Translations under genes and position numbers: made by a program
Shown: positions 21,152 to 32,240 of the stretch, piece by piece
Numbering within the stretch: position 1 is the first letter of the stretch
Layout: the number at the start of each line of letters is the position of its first letter
The notes under the pieces: model-generated
What the model was told of the DNA's origin: nothing
The model's database searches: none
Seen by the model: the letters and a program-made list of their open reading frames with translations, nothing else
Assembly: GCA_963989385.1 (NCBI GenBank)
Contig: OZ022509.1
Location: 56,153,431-56,217,430 of the forward strand
Direction: 5' to 3'
DNA length: 64,000 nt
Source: Ctena decussata
Taxonomy: Eukaryota; Mollusca; Bivalvia; Lucinida; Lucinidae

Positions 21152-23049
21152 TATGCTCCCCAAAGGGTGAGCATATAGTTGCCGCTTTGTCCGTCACACT
21201 TTTGTCCCGAGCATATCTCTGAAAGTATAAGGCGGAACTAAATGAAACTTGACACATTGATAGAGGACAACGACGGAAAGTGTAGTGCATAAGAACCGTA
21301 ACCCTGTCACAAGTATTTACGAATTTAGCTCCCTTTCCAGTTTTGAGCTCACCTGAGCTCGAAGTGCTCAAGGTGAGGTAATGTGATCGGTCTTTGTCCG
21401 TCGTCCGGCGTCAACTTTTGCTTTAAACAACTTCCTCCTCCAAAACTGCTTGATGGATTTTGACATAATTCCACAGAAATGTTTCTTGGGGGACTCTCTG
21501 CCAAATTTGCTCAAACGGTTCCGCTCCACTGAACAATATGGCCGCCAGAGCTAAAACTAGATAAAAACCTTTAAACGACTTCTGCTCCAAAACTGCTGGG
21601 CAGATTTTGAAATAATTTCACAGAAATATTTCTTAGGAGGCCCTCTACCAAAATAGCTCAAACGGTTCCGCTCCGCTGAACAATATGGCCGTCAGAGCTA
21701 AAAATAGAAAGACCTTTAAATGACTCCTCCTCTAAAACTGCTGGACAGATTTTGAATTAATATCACAAAAATGTTTCTTAGGAGGCCCTCTACCAAAATA
21801 GCTCAAACGGTTCCGCTCCGCTGAACAATATGATACTGGGTCGTGAGGGTCAAAAACAAGGTCATTAGATTAAATCTTATTAAAAGGTAAGGTACACAAT
21901 AAAGGGATCATTTTCCATTAAATCTTTGTGAAACTCTGTCTGTCGTACGCATGGATGTCTCTGAGGTTAAGTTCACTGGATACTCAGGTGAGCGATACAG
22001 GGCCATCATGGCCCTCTTGTTTCAATATTTTGCTTGTCCGCAGCATATCTCTGAAAGCATAAGGGGAACTAAATGAAACTTCACACATTGATAGAGGACA
22101 ATGAGGGGAAGTGCAGTGCACAAAAAACCGTAACCCTGTAACAAGTATTTATGAAGTTACCTCCCTTTCCAGTTTTTACAATATTTTGCTTGTCCGGAGC
22201 ACATCTCTGAAAGTATAATTGGGAACTAAATGAAACTTCACACATTGATAAGAGGACAATGAGAGGAAGTGCAGTGCAGAGGAACCGTAACCCTATCACA
22301 TGTATTTATGTAGTTAGCTGCCTTTCCAGTTCTTTCAATATTTTGCTTGTCCGGAGCCTATCTGTGAAAGTATAAGGGGAAACTTAATGAAACTTCACAC
22401 ATTGATAGAGGACAATTAAAGGAAGTGCAGTGCACAAGAACCATAATCCCATCTCAAGTATTTACGAAGTACATGTAAGTAAGTAAGTGAGTGAAAGTGC
22501 AGAACACAAGAACTATAACCCTGTCAAAAGTGATTACAGAGTTAGCTCCCTTCTTAATTTTTGCTATAGTTTGCTTGTATGGAGCATATCTTATGAAGTT
22601 TTGAAGGAAACTAAATGAAACTTCACACAATGATAGAGGGTAATAAAAGGAAGTACATTGCTTCAGAACTATAACCCTACCTTTAGTAATCACAGTGTTA
22701 GCTCCCTTCCCAAAATTTTCAGGTATTTAGCTTTTCCGGATTATATCTGTACATATTTAAGAGAACATGAATGGAACTTCACATATTGATGGTAGAGGGT
22801 AATGACAAGAAGTGCAGAGCAGAAGAACCATAACTGTATCCCAAGTTATTTTCGGGTTGCTTCCCTTCTTATTTTTTCTCAGTTGTATACATGGCCAGAG
22901 CATTCCTCTAAAAGTATTGAGGAGAATTATTTTTGTTCCTTTTTAAATTGCATTTAATTTACACAGAAAATCACTCCTTCACCAGGATACCCGTTCTCCT
23001 ATTCCAAGCCTTCGGGGAGCATACATCGGTTCCACCGATTTTCTTGTTT
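21152..23049 (+). mobile_element. Tandem-repeat element, second level of the nest
   Basis: The left end has the stem TATGCTCCCC-AAAGGGTGAGCATA, followed by TTTGTCCGTCAC. The core has ~155-bp units with GAACTAAATGAAACTTCACA and TAGCTCCCTTTCCAGTTTT. The right end is CTTCGGGGAGCATAC, then a short tail to 23049. It is split by a family F1 element at 21345-22021. The F2 sequence resumes directly after it (TATGAAAATTGGCTC). Confidence 0.65.
21345..22021 (-). mobile_element. F1-family element, innermost of the nest
   Basis: It starts GAGCTCACCTGAGCTCGAAG followed by TGCTCAAGGTGAG, has two to three GCTCAAACGGTTCCGCTC units, and ends GGGCCATCATGGCCCTCTTG. Its host unit reads CCAGTTTT before it and CAATATTTTGCTTGTCC after it. 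Other host units run these together, so the insertion is clean with at most a T-rich duplication. Confidence 0.7.
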
Positions 23050-24001
23050 ATGAAAATTGGCTCTTTAGTTTGGTTGCTATGGAACTTAGAGTTCCCATAG
23101 ACTTACAATGGGAAAATTGAAAAAAGGCATTTACTGCCAAGACTTTTACAGAAATGTTCCTGGACTTCCATCAGCTTTATTTTTTTTTTTTGGTCCATTG
23201 CTCATTTTTTTGGTTGCAATGGAACCCAAAACAAAAACAAAAAAAATCTAAATCATCTCAGAAACCATATGCTCTTTGAGGCAGACATTTCATAGACATA
23301 CTAATCATGTTAGCCTTTACAGATTTTATCTTCTCATTTGTCATTGTTCAAAGGACATGTTTGGTATGGCAATTTATAATGGAAAAAACAATAAATGGGC
23401 CTCATTGCTAAGCAATCGCAAATAATCGGAGATTACTTTTTCAGAGATATTCCTTGAGTGGTCTATATTTTTTCTGCACACTGCTTATTTCGATCAGTTG
23501 CCATGGCAACCAAAAGGAAAAAATAGTAAAAATTCTGTGAAAATGATCCTATTTTGTTGTCATGGCAATCAAATGTGGACAATAGCTATGTATTTTGTAA
23601 TCAACTCAACAGACTGAGACTGAGACTTTGTAGTTGTATATTTTATATTAGCCTGTACAATTTTAAGCCTTTACAAATGTGAAAGCAATTTTGAACTAGA
23701 GATCTGGTTAGCTTTGTGGCCCGTGGGCCTCATGTTTTCTTTTGAGAGACAGGCAAAAATGTATTATAAAGTGAACAAAAACATTTCCTTATAGTTGTAC
23801 TCCTTATCTGGTTGATGATTCTGCTTTTATGATTATCTAGCAAGCTGCGTCTTAAACTTGCTTTCGTTAAATAATCATAGATGGCTTGTCTGTATACTTG
23901 GATATTTTCAAGTTCTGATATTTGCCATGAGTGCTTTTATTTCACTGGAAGGGGAAAAGCGGATGGTAGCTAGAATACGTGATATTTCCTACAAAGTTTT
24001 T

Positions 24002-26420
24002 TATGCCCCCAACTTCGAAGAAGTTGAGGGGGCATATTGGTTTGGGCCTGACCGTCCGTCCGTCGTCCTTCCGTACGTAACGCCTCATTTTCTCAAGAAC
24101 TGTAACCGCTGGGGCCTTGATATTTCATAGGTGGGTAGACTATCAAAAAGTAGAGAACGCGTATTTTTTTTTCTTGTCAATCAGCCTTGTACTTGCAGAG
24201 TTATGCCCCTTTTTCCAAAAAAATAAACGAAAATTTGTTCCCAAAATCCTAGCTAAACCGTTTGAGCTAGGATGCTCATATTTGGCAAACTGCTAGGGGC
24301 TAAGGTGTAGATCACCTGATTAACTTTTGGGCGAGTTCCGTCAAAAAATGACTGAATTATGCCCCTTTGTTGAATTTATACAAATTCAAGAACAGTATTT
24401 GCTGGGGCCTTGATATTTAAAAGGTGGATAGAGCATGAAAAATTAGCAGACACGTATTTTTTTCTTTTCCGTCTGCCATGTAGTTACAGGATTATGCCCC
24501 TTTTTGAAAAATTACATGAAAGTTTGTTCCCAAAATCCTGGGAATACCGGTCGAGCTAGGAAGCTCATATTTGGTATATTGCTAAGGGCTAAGGTGAAGA
24601 TCACCTGATTAACTTTTGGGCAAATTCCGTCAAAAAATGACTGAATTATGCCCCTTTGTTAAATTTGGCATTTTTCCAACTTTTGAACCGTTTGACCAAG
24701 AAGCCTAATTTTTGGTAAACTAGTAGTATTTGATGTGCTGATCATTCTGATGTTGGTTGCGTTATGATGCATTTACTTTTAACAGAGTTATTGCCCTTTC
24801 CTCATTTGTATAAAGCATAATAATGGATAGTCTGTTTCTCTAGAACAGTATTTGCTGGGGCCTTGATATTTGAAAGGTGGACAGAGCATGAAAAATAAGT
24901 AGACCCGTATTTTTTTTCTTTTCCGTCTGCCATGTACTTACAGAATTATGCCCCCTTTTTTGAAAAATTCAGAATTATGCCCCTTTTTTGAAAAATTACA
25001 TGAAATGCTGGGGCCTTGATATTTGAAAGGTAGACAGAGCATGAAAAATAAGCAGACCCGTATTTTTTTTTCTTTTCCGTCTGCCATGTACTTACAGAAT
25101 TATGCCCCTTTTTTGAAAAATTCAGAATTATGCCCCTTTTTTGAAAAATTACATGAAAGTTTGTTCCCAAAATCCTGGGAATACCGTTTGAGCTAGGATG
25201 CTCATATTTGGTATATTGCTAAAAGCTAAGGTGTAGATCACCTGATTAACTTTGGGGCGAATTCCGTCAAAAAATGACTGAATTATGCCCCTTTGTTGAA
25301 TTTGGCATTTTTCCAACTTTTGAACCGTTTGACCTAGAACCCTAATTTTTGGTATACTACTAGTATTTGATGTGCTGATCATTCTGATGTTTGTTGCGTT
25401 ATGATGCATTTACTTTTAACAGAGTTATTTCCCTTTTCTCATCTGTATAAAGCATAATAATGGGTGGTCTGTTTCTCAAGAACGGTATTTGCTGGGGCCT
25501 TGATATTTAAAAGGTGGATAGAGCATAAAAAATAAGCAGACCCACATTTTTTTCTTGTCAGTCAGCCTTTCACTTTCAGAGTTATGCCCCTTTTCGAAAA
25601 ATTAAATGAAAGTTTGTTCCCAAAATCCTGGGAGAACCATTGGAGCTAAGATGCTCATATTTGGCATACAGCTAGGGGCTATGGTGTAGATCAACTGATT
25701 AACTTTTCGGCTGATTTCGAAAATATTTGACTGAATTATACCCCTTTGTTAACTTCGGCATTTTTCCAACTTTTGAACCATTTGACTTAGAGACTTGATT
25801 TTTGGTATAGTATTTGATGTTTCTATCATTTTGTTGATGGTTACTTTATGTTATATTCATTATTGACAGAGTTATCCCCCTTTTCTTATTTGTGCAAAAC
25901 ACTGTAGGGATGGTCTATTTCTCAAGAACCATAGCTGCTGGAACCTTGATAATTCATAGGTGAATAGACCATAAATAATTAGCAGACCGGTATTTTTTTC
26001 TGTTCAGTTGGCCATGTACTTACAGAGTTATGCCCCTTTTCGAAACATTGAATCCTGGGAGAACCATTGGAGTTAGAATGCTCATACTTGGCATACAGCA
26101 AGGAGCTGAATTATGCCTCTTTGTTAACATTGGCATTTTTCCAACTTTTGAACCGTTTGACATAGAGACCTGATTTTTGGTATACAGATAGTATTTGATG
26201 TGTCAATCATTTTGATGAGGATTACGTTACATTGTATTCATTATTGACAGTTTTGCCCCATTACTTATTTCTGTAAAACTTTGTAGGGAGTTTCTATTTC
26301 TCAAGAACCATAGCTGCTGGAGCCTTGATAATTCATAGATGAATAAACTATAAAAGATTAGCAGACCTATATATTTTTAACTTACCTTGTTAGGGTCAGG
26401 CATATAGTTGGGGGCATAAT
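24002..26420 (+). mobile_element. Tandem-repeat-cored element, family F3 (long copy)
   Basis: The left end is TATGCCCCCAACTTCGAAGA followed by AGTTGAGGGGGCATA (a long stem), then a GACCGTCCGTCCGTCG tract. The core has complex repeats with GCTGGGGCCTTGATATTT near 24108, 24390, 24854, 25005, 25490 and, degenerate, 25937 and 26309, each with GTTATGCCCC-type blocks. The right end is ATATAGTTGGGGGCATAATG. It fills the intron just before the stalk exon at 26452. Confidence 0.7.
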
Positions 26421-26451
26421 GTTTTACAAACACATTTTCTAGTTTCTTCAG

Positions 26452-26641
26452 CAAAGTACACCATGGTTGTCACTAAAGAGTCAACTATTGACAGCAACAT
26501 CCCCAAAAACTTCTGTCACTACAGAGTCCACTACTGACAGCAACACCCCCAAAGAGTCAACTACTGTCACTACAGAGCACCCACCTGATCCACCTTCTGT
26601 CGTCACCAGTTTAACGCCATCTTCCACTTATTCTGCAACCA
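26452..26641 (+). CDS. Exon 2 of the surface-protein gene: Thr/Ser-rich stalk
   Basis: The acceptor is TAGTTTCTTCAG and the donor ACCA|GTGAGT is a perfect consensus. It encodes 63 codons plus one base in phase 0 to 1, rich in Thr, Ser and Pro (for example TTESTTDSNTPKESTTVTTE). This is the composition of an O-glycosylated stalk that lifts a domain from the membrane. The phase-1 exit is matched by both candidate last exons, which begin with two bases completing an Ile codon. Confidence 0.7.
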
Positions 26642-26964
26642 GTGAGTATGGAGATTCCTGTTACAAAGTATTTGACTGTATCTGCTTTTCATTTTCTGGG
26701 AGAGAGGCAAAAATCTATTATAAACTGAACCAAAACATTTCTTTACAGTTCTACTCCTAATCTGAATGATTCTTCTGCTTTCATAACAATCTCAAAATCT
26801 GCTGTTTAATACTGTTTATAAAAGCTTATCTCAAGAATTTGTTATATAAAGTTTATTATTTTTTCATGAGAATGTTTATTTCACTGAATGAGGAGAAAAT
26901 AAAAAAGAAAAGGGGCTTGAAGACATATATTGATTCTTATCATTTTTTCTCGCTTTTTTAACAG

Positions 26965-27068
26965 TTATTGGATTAGGGACAGCTTTAGGTGCCAGTATGG
27001 TTGTAACAGCTTCCTTGCTTACCTATATGTACTACAAAAGAAAACCAAAACCTAAACCTGTTCAGTGA
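26965..27068 (+). CDS. Alternative last exon A: transmembrane segment and basic tail
   Basis: The acceptor is CTTTTTTAACAG. After TT completing Ile come IGLGTALGASMVVTASLLTY and MYYKRKPKPKPVQ, then TGA. This is one ~22-residue membrane helix with a short Lys/Pro cytoplasmic tail whose basic residues obey the positive-inside rule. A poly(A) signal AATAAA lies at 27113-27118. With exons 1 and 2 it gives a protein of about 221 residues. Confidence 0.7.
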
Positions 27069-27112
27069 CCACCATCTCTGTGTACTTCGTGATATAATTC
27101 ATCATGTAATTC

Positions 27113-27118
27113 AATAAA
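27113..27118 (+). terminator. Polyadenylation signal AATAAA after last exon A
   Basis: AATAAA 45 bases after the stop codon at 27066-27068. This is a plausible 3' end for transcripts using exon A. Confidence 0.45.
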
Positions 27119-27517
27119 CACATATTTAATTCATTAAATACATGGTGTAACAGATAATGATGAAGATAATATTCTGTATGAAAGTATAGAGATGATGACG
27201 CCCTCAAGGACTCAGACAACAAATTTATGATTTTGACTTGCAAAGATTTTATTTTCATTCTATTTTTATTCTGAAAGAAAATGTCAACAAATTTATGATT
27301 TTGACTTGCAAAGATTTTATTTTTATTCTATTTTTTTATTCTGAAAGAAAATGTATTTTAATGCTACAAATATAGTTATAAAACAGAATTTATTCTTGAT
27401 TTAAAAAAACAGTTCATGATTTAGTTATATATGTAGATGAATTTGAAAATATACTCAAAGAACTGACATCGACAAGTCATGACATTTTTGTTAATCTTTT
27501 CTCCATTATTTTAACAG

Positions 27518-27615
27518 TTGCTGTTATGGTTGTTGTAATTGGGTGCATGTTCATCTCAGTCATCATCATCATAAGAGTAAGAATTCAGCACAGATGCAGA
27601 CATGAAGAAGGGTAA
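27518..27615 (+). CDS. Alternative last exon B: transmembrane segment with a different tail
   Basis: The acceptor is CTCCATTATTTTAACAG. It also starts with TT to complete the split Ile codon, then AVMVVVIGCMFISVIIIIRV and RIQHRCRHEEG, then TAA. The helix is Val/Ile-rich and the tail is His/Arg/Glu rather than Lys/Pro. Same entry phase and same role as exon A, 450 bp downstream, so the two are natural alternatives. The ectodomain would be unchanged, giving a protein of about 219 residues. Confidence 0.65.
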
Positions 27616-28681
27616 TACCCCGCCATCCAGTTATCACCCATCACCCCAGATACAACAGTAACACGTTTTTCATCGCCATTTCATTCATCACTGGCGCGAA
27701 AAATAGGAGGGGAGACGCCCTCCAACTCGTACCCCACTTTTACCCTACTGCTGCAGAAGAAGTGAGAACGCACAAGTCAGACAAACAGTTTGTTTTCTGA
27801 AAGGGGGAGTATCTTAGTGGGCAGCAGATTGCTTCCTACTTCTCACGCCATGCTCTGATTTTACATGATTTTGTGGCTGCTAGAAACTGATAAAAACACG
27901 GTTAAGTCATTAAAGTTCTTGTTTCTAGCATCAAGCAGAAATATCATTATTGTTTGAACCATTTATCAAGACATTTATGTCTTTGCTCAGCAGGTCTGAA
28001 ATTGTGATACATTTTATCCCCATTGTTGAGATAGTTTTTCTGAAAAGAGATCAATTTCTGCAGTTGTTTTTTCCCGAGAAGACGCATTTGCCCCAGTTTA
28101 TTTTTTGTATGGTTTGATTCCACTTGCATTGTTGTTCCAATACTACAGTATGATTATATCTGAAGCATCGGTGCTGTTGATATAATACTTGATCAAAAAT
28201 AAGCAAATTTCCCAAATTTGGAATATAAAGGAAACCAGTGTATTTCGTATTGTTAGTACTATGAAGAAGAATTCTTAAAAGTATTTTTGAGTTAATGAAC
28301 ATATATAACATAAAATTATAGTAGTATGTTATTTCTCTTCTTTGTATAAGTACTTCTATATTTTCTGGACCTGAAGCTACAGAAATTTCAGGCTATGGCT
28401 AATAAACATTTATCAAGGAACTTTGTGCAGTCGAAAAGGGAGATGATGTGTTATTGACATTGACAGCCACCCATGCTGGCAGTTTGAGAAACCGTTAGTT
28501 TTATCTTTTCCCACGCATATAATTTTGACCACCAGGAAAGCCTGCTGACCATGCCTCTGTGATACTTTGAGAAATCACTTATGTTCTGGACGCCTTACTA
28601 TATGCATGTTAACTTGTAAATAAAATATATATCGCAAACTGTAATTCTGTAACAAATAGTAATAATAATAACATTACATTT
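27616..28681. other. 3' flank, no supported gene
   Basis: AT-rich sequence with AATAAA-like motifs near 28400 and 28618. Minus-strand frames at 27947-28311 lack coding character. Confidence 0.35.
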
Positions 28682-29235
28682 ATCAACTTTGTTCAAACGA
28701 TGGCCGCAGGATCCAAAATGGCCCAGCGGCAGTGAGTCCTGGGTTTGAACCATAGAAGTGCTTAGAAAAAATATTTGAAAATCTTCTACAGAACCTTCGG
28801 CTCGATGCTTGAAATTTGGTATGATGCAATGCCTGGTGGACTCCTAGGAAGTTTGTATAAAAGGTGGCCCTTGATCTAAAATGATTTTGGCCTGTAGCAG
28901 GGAGTTGAAATTAAAATTTACTTAAAAATCGTCTTCTCCAGAAACCCTTAGTGCAGATGCCTTGAAATTTGATATGATGCCTTGCCTAGTGGTCCTTAAT
29001 CAAGTGTGGTCAAATGATGGCCCCCAGAGTCTAAAATGGCCTGCCCCAGTGGCTCCTGGGTTTGAACCATAAAAATACATAGGAAATTATTAAAAAAAAA
29101 ACTTCCTCAGATTCACATGGCTCAGATGCTTGAAATTCAGTATGCAGCATTGCCAAGTGGTCCTTTACCAAGTTTATCCAAATTATGGCCCAGGGTCCAA
29201 AATGGCCCCGCCCCAGGGGGTCCTAATATTGGCGA
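28682..29235 (+). repeat. Three ~180-bp decayed tandem units
   Basis: Each unit contains a TTGTTCAAACGATGGCC-like block, CCAAAATGGCC, TCCTGGGTTTGAACCATA and GATGCTTGAAATT. This is probably the core of another tandem-repeat element that has lost its ends. Cut at ~29240 by the retrotransposon fragment that follows. Confidence 0.6.
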
Positions 29236-29253
29236 ACATTTTAATTTTAAATA

Positions 29254-29562
29254 TGACGATCAACGGCTATCTTAAAACTGACAAAGTTAAACGAACTCTC
29301 GACCAGAGAGAAAAATAAACAAAATTTTAAATCAACTGTTGTAAAAATACCTCGACTCAACTAAACTATATTTTTACTGTATATACCGATGTTTTTAATA
29401 ATGAAAAGATCTTTATTTCATATTGTTGACACGGAAAAACCTAGCACGTGCAATACTAAAATCCTTACAATCTCGAAGAAAGTGTTAAATTTAAAAGGTT
29501 CCTGGGAAGGAAGGCACAAAGGCGGATCCTCACCTTTTAACAAAAACGAATGAGTAATAAAG
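29254..29562 (-). mobile_element. 3' end of the second retrotransposon family, truncated
   Basis: It closely matches 58975-59300: GATCAACGGCTATCTTAA, GAACTCTCGACCAG, TCAACTGTTGTAAAAATACC and ACGAATGAGTAATAAA in the same order. It covers the 3' UTR and the end of ORF2, with stops in the coding part, and is 5'-truncated at ~29562. Confidence 0.75.
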
Positions 29563-29582
29563 ACTTAAGTATAAAGAAACAA

Positions 29583-29972
29583 AAGTAAAAAGTATGCAAA
29601 GACCAGGAACTGAAACAATCCAAATCCAAATCCAGCCCTCAAACCATAGTTGGAAACAACTAAGATTACAAATAATCAAGATACAGAGAACATATGGCCA
29701 ACCGAGTGAGCAGCTTGTTCCCAAAAGGTGGCCACTCAGCAACCCAAACCGAACCAAAAATAATAAGAACATACATAAGGTAAAACATCACAGAAACTCT
29801 GACACCAAAAACAGGCAACAGAGAACCACAACAGAACTACCGCCTTGGAACGGTCAGTAATGAATTACTGGGGGGCTTAAATCGATTTTACGGGCCCAAC
29901 CTCACCCTCAGTTTCTGAAGTGGTACAAAATATTTAGCTGGTTGTTCGGTTCGCATGATAACCCTCTAACTC
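29583..29972 (+). repeat. Dispersed repeat R1, copy 1
   Basis: 390 bp nearly identical to the reverse complement of 49476-49863, differing at a few positions only. A more diverged copy is at about 36820-37072. No terminal structure or long frame identifies the element class. Confidence 0.8.
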
Positions 29973-30165
29973 GTCAATGAATCATCACGGTAAACACATA
30001 AATCAAATTTCAACACCATGAAGAAGCAAAGACGAGGACTCAACAGATACAACGGGCCGTCTGACAGCGGGACAGGATAGCTCGCCTGACAGCCCATCAC
30101 ATAGAACACTTTAACGTGAAACTTTACTACTTTGCTAACGCCTACGCGGTGGGGGTGGGGGGTTA

Positions 30166-30399
30166 GTTGATTGATTGTTTTGGGTTTAACGGCCCTTTGA
30201 GACAGTGTTTCAGTCTATATCGGGCCGTCTCCCAGAGAGAGGGAGAAAGAAAAGTAAAATGATAGACGAGAGAAAAAATGCCCCCCACCTGCATCCACTG
30301 CAAGCACAGTAGGCCCTTGCCCTACAATGTTCCAGATCAGTAGGACGACCCGGTACTGGAATTTATACACAGCACCATCGCACCACCCGACTACCCCCG
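30166..30399 (-). mobile_element. SINE copy (near full length)
   Basis: Read on the minus strand: CGGGGGTAGTCGGGTGGTGC head, a pyrimidine-rich middle, the conserved GGCCCGATATAGACTGAAAC block, GGGCCGTTAAACCC and a CAATCAATCA tail. Flanked by GGGGGGT on both sides, a possible short duplication. The same family appears at 47257, 47925, 48137-48575 and 57887-58326. The head could be tRNA-derived, but the B box is poor. Confidence 0.75.
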
Positions 30400-30426
30400 A
30401 GGGGGGTGTAGAACAATAGTTTTTTC

Positions 30427-30450
30427 CTGAACTTTGTTCAGGCGAGCTAA
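30427..30450 (+). mobile_element. Solo terminal hairpin of an F4-like element
   Basis: CCTGAAC-TTT-GTTCAGG followed by CGAGCTAA. This has the same layout as the ends of the tandem-repeat elements, with no core left beside it. Confidence 0.45.
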
Positions 30451-30816
30451 AAATGCATCATATGAAATAAAAGCAAACCGAGTAGCTCCTTAAGATCTCA
30501 AATAATGTTTTCTAAGAAGCTCTTGTTGTTTTCCCTAAATATTTGGCCGAACCTGAAAACTGTTGTCTTTGTCGTTTTCCTTGAACAGCATAGGCTTAAT
30601 GAAAAGAACGAATGGCAAACAGTGAGGACACTAATCAGACTGCCAATGATCATTGCTCCCTAATCAATACTTCCTGTTCAAAGCTACTGTTATCTTCCCT
30701 ACAGTCAGATCTGTGTCTTCACTGTCTGCTCATACCTAACTGTCCGAAAATCGGAGCTCATTACGGTATTTCATGATCTACTTACTGTTGTCAGTATCTT
30801 ACCGAATAAGTTGTAA

Positions 30817-31164
30817 TGTCCGAATACTATCTTCTCGTTCTCATTCAAGACTTGTTTTACTGATTTTCCAGCTAATTTCACTGGGTCTTTGCATAACTGA
30901 TTGACTGTTTTGGTTAAACGGCCCTTTGGGACAGCAGTCCTTAAACATGACACGCTTAAAAAGACATTTTTTCAAAACGGAAACCATACATGTCCGAATA
31001 CTATCTTCTCGTTCTCATTCAAGACCTGTTTTACTGATTTTCCAGCTAATTTCACTGGGTCTTTGCATAACTGATTGACTGTTTTGGTTTAACGGCCCTT
31101 TGGGACAGAAGTCCTTAAACATGACCTGCTTAAAAAGACATTTCTTCAAAACGGAAACCATACA
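30817..31164 (+). repeat. Tandem duplication of a 174-bp segment
   Basis: 30817-30990 and 30991-31164 are almost identical (one base inserted and a few substitutions). Each copy carries a SINE tail fragment, TGATTGACTGTTTTGGTT with AACGGCCCTTTGGGACAG, so the duplication came after the SINE insertion. Confidence 0.85.
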
Positions 31165-32240
31165 TATTTTCAAATATAATTTTTGACAAAATAATACATA
31201 ATAAAAGTGCCTCCGAAAAAGACTTGAAACACTTTAATTTGGTGAGAGAAATTAATTGCTATAAAGATGAAAGCATCAAGGTGGTGTTCCATTAGGTAGT
31301 GCGTTGCCTCACATTTTCCATCACTGACGACTCCAATTTTGGTTAAAAATCCACCTGCAGCTGAAGAAAAGCTCTATGAAGGAACGGAATCCCGTGAAAA
31401 CAGCAGTCTAGAAATCTACAGAAGCGTTACACCTGATGGTTTTAAAAACCCTTATTTTAAAAACATTTATGAAAATTAACCGCTGCCACTCAGTCCGGAA
31501 ACAACAGTTTATGGATGTCACAAAGAGGAATTTACACAGAAGCAATTATGGAAGAAAATCCTTTTCTATGAACATCATTTCTGCTTCATATCAAATCCTG
31601 TTGGACCATTTGACATCAGTGAGGAAATACCAAAAAGGCAGACTTCCTTGAATCTATTCAAATAGCATTGAAACATGCAACAGTTTTCAATCGTGATTCA
31701 GATAAAACTGTTTCAAGACGTTAACGTAGAAAGATTGTAGCTAAAAGGGACAAAAGTATTGGAATTTCGGCTGCCAGCAGACATCTTCCTTCTGTATTTG
31801 GGGATCAGATGCTATCTTACATAATAGCAAAAATCCTCAGAAGATACAAACTATAGCATTCGAAGGTATAAAGTTGTCAAGAGTTTTGAATGTCATGCAA
31901 GTATATATTGAAATAGATGAGAGCTGCATGAGCCTAGAACTTGCATCGATTGAACAAATCGCGGACGAGTAACCGCATTTTTGTGTCGGAAACAGGCAGT
32001 TGTTTATTTGGCAATAAAAGCCACCGGCCAACAACGCAAAATATACATATATACAAAGCATACGGTTTGGTACATGCATGAGGTCAAATACTAAGTCCTA
32101 TTTGCTAGCACATTCGACCTCCTTAAGTTAGCATGATATATATACATAGCAATAGCCCTTATAACAGATTCTTTTTTCGAAGACATAAGAACAGTAAGTT
32201 TGTGAAAATTTGGCGATTCAAAATATTAAGATGGTAAATA
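31165..32240. other. No supported gene
   Basis: Plus-strand pieces near 31430-31660 have short open stretches without splice signals or coding bias that I trust. Confidence 0.3.

Larger units (their letters stand above)
20706..23737 (-). mobile_element. F2-family element, outermost of a three-level nest
   Basis: Inverted relative to 11525-11852: it begins with the degenerate terminal stem near 20707, and the same GGCTGGGGGATTGAAAG and TTGGTTGCTATGG blocks recur to ~23560. It ends at GGCCCGTGGGCCTCATG (palindrome GGCCCGTGGGCC). It is interrupted at 21152-23049 by another element. It lies in an intron of the surface-protein gene: the flanks at ~20700 and 23738 match the uninterrupted intron at 26660-26710. 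Confidence 0.65.

Noticed and set aside
24946..25409. Repeated minus-strand frames (KRGIILNFSKKGH type)
   Set aside because: These come from the tandem core of the F3 element. No start context, splice signals or independent conservation.
29530..29860. Frames of 80-88 codons within R1 on both strands
   Set aside because: The frame is the same in both near-identical copies only because the DNA is near identical; composition is not protein-like and copy 3 does not keep it.
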